Source of the DNA: Mytilinidion resinicola
Lineage: Eukaryota > Ascomycota > Dothideomycetes > Mytilinidiales > Mytilinidiaceae
DNA length: 64,000 nucleotides
Direction: 5' to 3'
NCBI RefSeq assembly: GCF_010093595.1
Contig: NW_022985437.1
Location: 1,531,886 to 1,595,885 of the forward strand
Part shown: in pieces, positions 58,637 to 64,000 of the stretch
Layout: every line of letters begins with the position of its first letter
How positions within the stretch are numbered: position 1 is the first letter of the stretch
Notes under the pieces: model-generated
What the model was told of the DNA's origin: nothing
Seen by the model: the letters and a program-made list of their open reading frames with translations, nothing else
The model's database searches: none
Program-made: the position numbers and the translations under genes

Positions 58637-59589
58637 TTGCGGGGGTATTTGCTATACACCGGTCGCGGCGTTTGGAGCGACTGGATGGTGAAATGCAGGG
58701 CTGCATGCTATTGGATATACCATTGTCGTTACTATGTAGTCTTCGTTAGCTTGGCGTCAGGCGCTATGCAGTGTATTGTGGTCGTCTGCACGAGTTGCTG
58801 GGGATCGATCAGGGTGGGTTTCATTCGCAGCGAACTCTGGGAGCGAATAGTATTACCTATAGCCTGAAGGACAGTCTTGCTCTCACAGGCGAATGAGCTT
58901 CTCGCGATACTGGGTAGACCTTGACATGTCGCAGCCACTGTGATCGAATCTGGGGCCGGTGCACGTGAGGAACCAGAGAGTGACACGTAGAGGAATGGGC
59001 ATAGTGAGACGCCACACCACGCTGGCTGCAGCTGTACACAGAAATGCTCCTGCGGTGCATCAACGAGACGCAATTGTGTCAGAGCCGGCCTGTCGTCTCT
59101 CGTGTCGTGAAATAGCCCTCTCCGCACCCACAGCCGCCAGCCGTGCATTCACCTACAGCTCGCAGAGGACGTTGCCCACCGGCGCGCACGGAGACGGGGA
59201 ATTTACTAGTGTGGACTGCGCGACCCCTGCCAACCTTTTGCCAGACCCCTTTCCTGCCTACTTTCGCGATCCCACCACCACGCCTTCCCCAACACCATCG
59301 CAGTCTCCCCGACTCTCTGCCCCATCCTACGAGGCCGCTGTTGACCTCGACGCTGCTGTCTCCGCCTCGTTGCACCCACTCCACGCGAAACACGCCTCGA
59401 CTGACTGGTGAGCTGCCTCCCTGTCTGCACCGTGCAGGCCTCCCGGGCCTAGGATTCCCGCGCGACCCCAATGCTTTTCTCCATCACTGCCGTGGCCGCC
59501 GACTCTTCCTGGAATCTTTGCTGACCACTCTTCGCGTATAGAAGTCTTACGCCTCACCCTCTGTGTCGCCCACGTCGTCTCGACTCGCC
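58637..59589. other. Intergenic region EXO70 / septin
   Basis: 953 bp; a CACGTG is at 58962-58967. The right 300 bp are C/T-rich, as usual for the 5' leaders of highly expressed fungal genes. No gene is supported. Confidence 0.45.
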
Positions 59590-61268
59590 ATGGGTAAGCT
59601 TCCTTTCCTCCTTGCTGGCCAATTCCATCCCATCATACGGCCGCGCATCTATGAAGCATGTTCGAGTATAACACAGCTCTGGAAGGTGGCTGGGATGGCC
59701 ATTGGGCCGTGTCTAGACTCGCTGAGCCCTTCACAACAAAGCATTTGGTAGGACTGACTTTCTGGTTCTCTAGCAACTCAAGCCCCACCTGCACCTGCGC
59801 GTGCCTCGCCATCTCCCGCGGCCGCTGCTGTCCCTAATGGAAAGCCAGCGTCCCCATATGTGGAACGCAGCAACCCTATGCCAAATGGCCAAGGCTCTGC
59901 TCCCCAGACCGTCACTTCCAAGGACCCCAAGGCCGCAGCACAGGCTGCCAGCGACATGAGGAACATTGTTCGAAGGAAATTGACTGGCTACGTCGGGTTC
60001 GCGAATCTGCCCAATCAATGGCACCGCAAGAGTGTGCGGAAAGGGTTCAACTTCAATGTCATGGTAGTCGGTATGCATCCCCTTGGAAGTTCCTTGATTC
60101 ACTCCTGACCATCCAATCTTAGGCGAGTCTGGACTCGGTAAATCTACTCTTGTAAACACCCTGTTCAACACCTCGCTCTACCCGCCGAAGGAGCGCAAGC
60201 CCCCGAGCCTTGACATCTCCAAGACCGTCTCCATACAATCCATTAGCGCCGACATTGAGGAGAACGGCGTGCGCCTCCGTCTGACGGTTGTTGATACTCC
60301 CGGCTTTGGCGATTTCATCAACAATGACGAGTCGTGGGACCCAATCGTCAAGAACATCGAGCAGCGCTTCGATGCCTACCTCGACGCTGAGAACAAGGTC
60401 AACCGCATGAACATTGTCGACAACCGCATCCATGCTTGCGTTTATTTCATCCAGCCAACTGGCCACTCTCTGAAGCCATTGGATGTGGAAGTTATGCGTA
60501 AACTTCACACCAAGGTCAACCTGATCCCCGTCATTGCCAAAGCCGACACCTTGACGGACGAAGAAATCAGCAACTTCAAGCAGAGAGTAAGTGATAAGAC
60601 ATGATGATGTCTATTGTTGCTAATTTGTCCAGATTCTCGCAGATATTCATCACCACAAGATCCAAATATTCGAAGGACCCCGTTACGAGCTGGACGATGA
60701 GGAGACCATTGCCGAAAATAACGAGATCATGTCCAAGGTGCCCTTTGCCGTCGTCGGTGCCAACGCCGATGTCACCACTGCCGACGGACGCAAGGTCCGT
60801 GGCCGCCGTTACCCCTGGGGAGTTATCGAGGTCGATAACGAGGAACACTGCGATTTCGTCAAGCTCCGCCAGATGCTCATCCGCACCCACATGGAGGAGC
60901 TTAAGGAGAACACCAACAACTTCTTGTACGAGAACTACCGCTCTGAGAAGCTCACTGCAATGGGCGTGCAGCAAGACTCGAGCGTATTCAAGGAGATCAA
61001 CCCGGCTGTTAAGCAGGAGGAGGAGCGCTCGCTGCACGAGGCCAAGCTGCAGAAGATGGAACTGGAGATGAAGATGGTGTTCCAGCAGAAGGTAGCCGAG
61101 AAGGAGAGCAAGCTCAAGCAGAGCGAAGAGGAGCTGTACGCAAGACACAGGGAGATGAAGGAGCAACTGGACAGACAGCGACAAGAGCTCGAGGAAAAGA
61201 AGGCGAGGGTCGAAAGCGGACGGCCGCTCGAGGAGAAGGGCAAGAGAAAGGGGTTCTCCCTGCGCTAA
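59590..61268 (+). CDS. CDC3: Septin, Cdc3 type (AspB group)
   Basis: Filament-forming GTPase of the septin ring. Four exons: 59590-59593 (only ATG G), 59774-60070, 60123-60586, 60633-61268, giving 466 aa. An Ala/Pro-rich N-terminus is followed by the polybasic region [21 protein letters not shown]1 GESGLGKS (101-108, created by splicing at 60070/60123), G3 DTPGFGD (158-164), G4 AKAD (239-242) and the septin unique element near [14 protein letters not shown]. The last 110 residues are a long coiled coil ([20 protein letters not shown]...) with a basic end. The unusually short first exon is common for fungal septins. The Cdc3 assignment rests on the long N-terminus and the segment before G1; confidence moderate between septin groups. 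Confidence 0.93.
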
Positions 61269-62282
61269 GCGCGCCCAGTGCGACGCGGCGATGCAACAAC
61301 GGGGACAGTGGTGATGGCGAACGAAGACCGCGCAGAAAAGCTCCTCTTCTCGATTCTCTTTTGACAGATCCCTTTAATTTCAAAGTCTCGCGCCGGCAGA
61401 CACTGGGTGGCTGCCGGCAAAGGTTAGTTAATACACAACGACGGGGGCGAGTTGGGGCTTCGAGCGCGGTTCTCCCTTGGTTTTTAGCTTGCTTAGGTGT
61501 GTTGTTTGATACCAGCAGCATTGCACTCCCTTCTCTTTTCTTCCGGATTATTTTAGTAGAAGCAGGGAGCAGGTTGCAGAGGCTGTTTCTGTCACGGAGG
61601 TGCGAGGAGGCCGGTCTGCGAGTTGCTTCCTCTCATGTATTCTACAGATCAGCCCAGTATCTAGTTGGTTTCATTTGTGAGCCCTACATGTCTTCTGTCC
61701 GCGTGAAGTCTGAGTGGGTTATGAAGCCAGATTGGAAAGTGATGCATAGGTGTTGCCTCCGGTGAACGTATCCAATGTGAAGTCACGTGCCTAGTCCTAG
61801 TGGCGCCTGAGACTAGGAGGTACGCCGGCGCCTGAATGGAGCAGCATTTCGTCACCACCCGCCGCTGCGAATTCTGGTTTCCTTCGCGCATCGGGCTGCT
61901 TGCTCAAAACACCGCCTTCCACCTTTCTCGTCTGCTCCTCTACTCCCTCACGAACACCACTGCCAGATCACCTACGCCCGTCTTCCCTCACTAACCGCCA
62001 TTATTCCTGCTTCAGCCATACAAGGTAGGTCCGCGATTCTACGAGCTTCGGATCGTCGTCACAGCACCCCGGCAGGCGCCTCAGAGCCCCAGCCACCACT
62101 CCAATTGCCAGGTGTTCTTCACCCTCCTCCGCTGCCTCCTCCTTCCTGCACACACAATCCTACTCTCGCCGCAATCCTTATATTCTTATTCTCCATTAAG
62201 CTCTCTTGCTATATCCTCAATTCTCGCTGACAGCAGTAGCCTGACCCCCGCAGCACACGACAGCCGCACACACACCTCAGCC
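61269..62282. other. Intergenic region septin / POM33
   Basis: 1 kb. It contains CACGTG (61784-61789) and, before the POM33 start, a very pyrimidine-rich leader with a possible 5' UTR intron from 62025 (GGTAGGT) to 62280 (CTCAG). Confidence 0.4.
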
Positions 62283-63195
62283 ATGGCCCCTCCTCCGCCC
62301 ACCGCGCAGCCCCTAGGGCAGCGGCTGGCAGCTCTCGCCCAGACTCTGCAGTTCGCATGGTTCGTCGGGCACGTCACTCTGCTCCTCTCCACTCTGCGAT
62401 ATGGCTTGTCCTATATCCTGTTCAATTTCTCGTCGCGATGGGCCAAGGTCTCTTATCGCCTCGCCTTCATCTCAGCCGCCGCTACCTACGGCATTGTCGT
62501 TTACAAGGCATACCGCGCACGCGTGAGGCAAGGAAAGCAAGGTGGACTTGTGTCAATGGCTACGGACGAGAATGTCCAGTATCTTGGTACGGCGGCTTCG
62601 GCTCCCCAGGCAGCTCCTCATATGACACAACCTGATCTGACTGCTCTCCAATACAGGCATGGCCCTCGTTTGGCTCTTCTCGCGCCAGATTCCTCTAGCT
62701 ATTCTGCCGTTCGCAGTCTACTCCATCTTCCATGTCGCGACCTACACACGCGCCAATCTCCTCCCGACTCTCCAAGCCGCCCCAGCTGGCGTCTCCCCGG
62801 GCAAGCCCAAGCCGTCTGGCATCTCCGAGACTATTGGCAAGTTTGTCAAGGAGTATTATGATGGCAGCATGACGCTCGTCGCCATCCTTGAAATCGCCCT
62901 CTGGTTCCGCGTGCTCGGCTCTGCGCTGCTGTTCCAGAAGGGCAGCTGGATCTTGATCGGCATCTACACCGTCTTCTTCCGTGCCCGCTATGCTCAGAGC
63001 ACTTTCGTCCAGGGCGCCATCTCGCAACTTACGGCCCGCGCGGATGCGCAATTGGCAAATCAGAGCACTCCACCGGCCGTGAGGCAGGGCTGGGAGACCT
63101 TCAAGGCCATTGTGCGCCAAGCTGCGGACGCTACCGATATCCGCAAGTACGTTGGTGGTCAGACTGGTGGCCCGGGTCCCAAGAAGGCTCAGTAG
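62283..63195 (+). CDS. POM33: Pom33/TMEM33-family ER-nuclear envelope membrane protein
   Basis: Multi-pass ER and nuclear-envelope protein; yeast Pom33 helps nuclear pore distribution, S. pombe Tts1 shapes the ER (family knowledge). Exons 62283-62586 and 62657-63195 give 280 aa; intron 62587-62656. The N-terminus is Pro-rich. Hydrophobic segments: FAWFVGHVTLLLSTLRYGLSYILF, YRLAFISAAATYGIVVYKAYR, MALVWLFSRQIPLAILPFAVYSIFHVATY and LVAILEIALWFRVLGSALLFQKGSWILIGIYTVFF. The C-terminal half is soluble: FVQGAISQLTARAD and WETFKAIVRQAADATDIRKYV, resembling the amphipathic helix of Pom33. A 5' UTR intron is likely but not proven. Confidence 0.88.
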
Positions 63196-64000
63196 ATGCA
63201 TTAGCCTCAGCGCCGTCCTCGTCGAACATTGGCACCGCAACAACGAATTAACAGTTGATTTTGCTTAAGAACGAGAAACGACTATGATGAAGACGGTGCT
63301 AGTGTTGGCTTCTAGTTATGGTAGTCACTGGGCGAATATCAGCAGCAGTTGGGACATGTGAGCATCAAGGGATGCCACAGTTTACGACGAAAGATGATTA
63401 TGAAATGGGGCGGTATACAGTCGGGCGAGTATGCCGGTTTCCTGGGTTTGCCGAGCGAGAGGGTGAACGAAGGGGCATGTTCAGCTGAAGTATCGAACGA
63501 ATGAGTCGTGAATGAGAAAAGCTCGGGTTCCCAGTCCTAATTCCACGGTTCATAGAGGAGCGTCTGCTTGTACTTCTGATGCGTGGGATTGCTTGACACT
63601 GGGGGTAGCTTGGTCTGCGTTGTTACTCGATTTTGGTTCCCTATTTCCTCAGCCCGGTGTAGTCGTATTGCGAGAGCCGGTCGAATATCTTCTAGCTTAT
63701 ACTTCTTGCCCTCCCAGGCAATCTTGCATTTCCAATTTTCTGGATGTGACGAGAGTAGACAACTAACAGTGATGCACAAAGGAATAAGGGTCCAATGATG
63801 CTATCTATATCCTGCTTATGTACACACTGCTGATATAGCAGTCTATTCATATTCACATGCCTAGAACTCAGTGTCTCTTCCACCCCCCATCACCAATTGG
63901 AAGCAGTGTGCGCGCTATCCAGCACCAAGACCGCAACGTGCATGAACGATCTGGGCATTCGCCGACTTTTGCCGGGGTTAGAGCGGTGAAGGTGTGCTCT
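63196..64000. other. 3' flank of POM33 up to the window end
   Basis: 805 bp. Short frames only; nothing recognised. A gene could start beyond the end. Confidence 0.4.

Noticed and set aside
58959..59411. 150-codon frame between EXO70 and the septin
   Set aside because: Covers the C/T-rich septin leader; translation is Pro/Ser/Ala-rich and unlike any family.

Overview
The window is nuclear DNA from a filamentous ascomycete (Pezizomycotina; a dothideomycete is my guess, with low confidence). Evidence: compact genes on both strands, 46-100 nt introns with GT..AG borders and CTAAC-type branch sites, a Zn2Cys6 factor with a fungal MHR domain, a Pth11-like rhodopsin-domain protein, fungal-type glycogenin, Kap120, Ctf18 and a Cdc3-type septin. 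I resolved 23 spliced or intronless gene models by joining frames at splice sites and checking phase, plus one tentative small gene. There are also a MITE, a piggyBac relic and several repeats.

Layout. 0-6 kb: PEX2 (-) and KAP120 (+) diverge from a 556 bp promoter. 6.6-9.5 kb: Zn2Cys6 transcription factor (-). 9.5-11.5 kb: long intergenic stretch with a 300 bp MITE. 11.5-15.9 kb: phosphopantothenate-cysteine ligase CAB2 (+) converging on an amino-acid permease (-). 15.9-19.6 kb: 3.7 kb with no gene I can support. 19.6-24.8 kb: cullin-1 (-), a piggyBac fragment and the mitochondrial MRX19-like gene (+). 25-32 kb: three minus-strand genes (epoxide-hydrolase-like protein, glycogenin, RAD51-family ATPase). 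32.5-35.8 kb: CTF18 (+), divergent from the RAD51-like gene across 414 bp that carry an MCB (ACGCGT) box. 36-46 kb: three minus-strand genes (a 1020-aa 2OG-Fe(II) oxygenase-like protein, a 1319-aa Q/N-rich repeat protein, a STYX-like pseudophosphatase). 46.6-50 kb: a GNAT gene with a 3' frameshift, a tentative small protein and the rhodopsin-domain protein. 51-53 kb: GABA/choline-type permease (+). 53-64 kb: a cPLA2 with a presequence-like N-terminus (-), then EXO70, septin CDC3 and POM33/TMEM33 (all +).

Most genes are core housekeeping: peroxisome import, nuclear import, CoA synthesis, SCF ubiquitin ligase, glycogen priming, replication/cohesion, secretion and polarity. The less conserved parts are the gene-poor stretches with transposon debris, the small protein near 48 kb, the repeat protein and the oxygenase. 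I found no CRISPR, plasmid, viral or biosynthetic-cluster signature. The most promising leads are the divergent RAD51-like/CTF18 pair, the altered phosphatase loop, the repeat protein and the large oxygenase with a SUMO-interaction-like tail.
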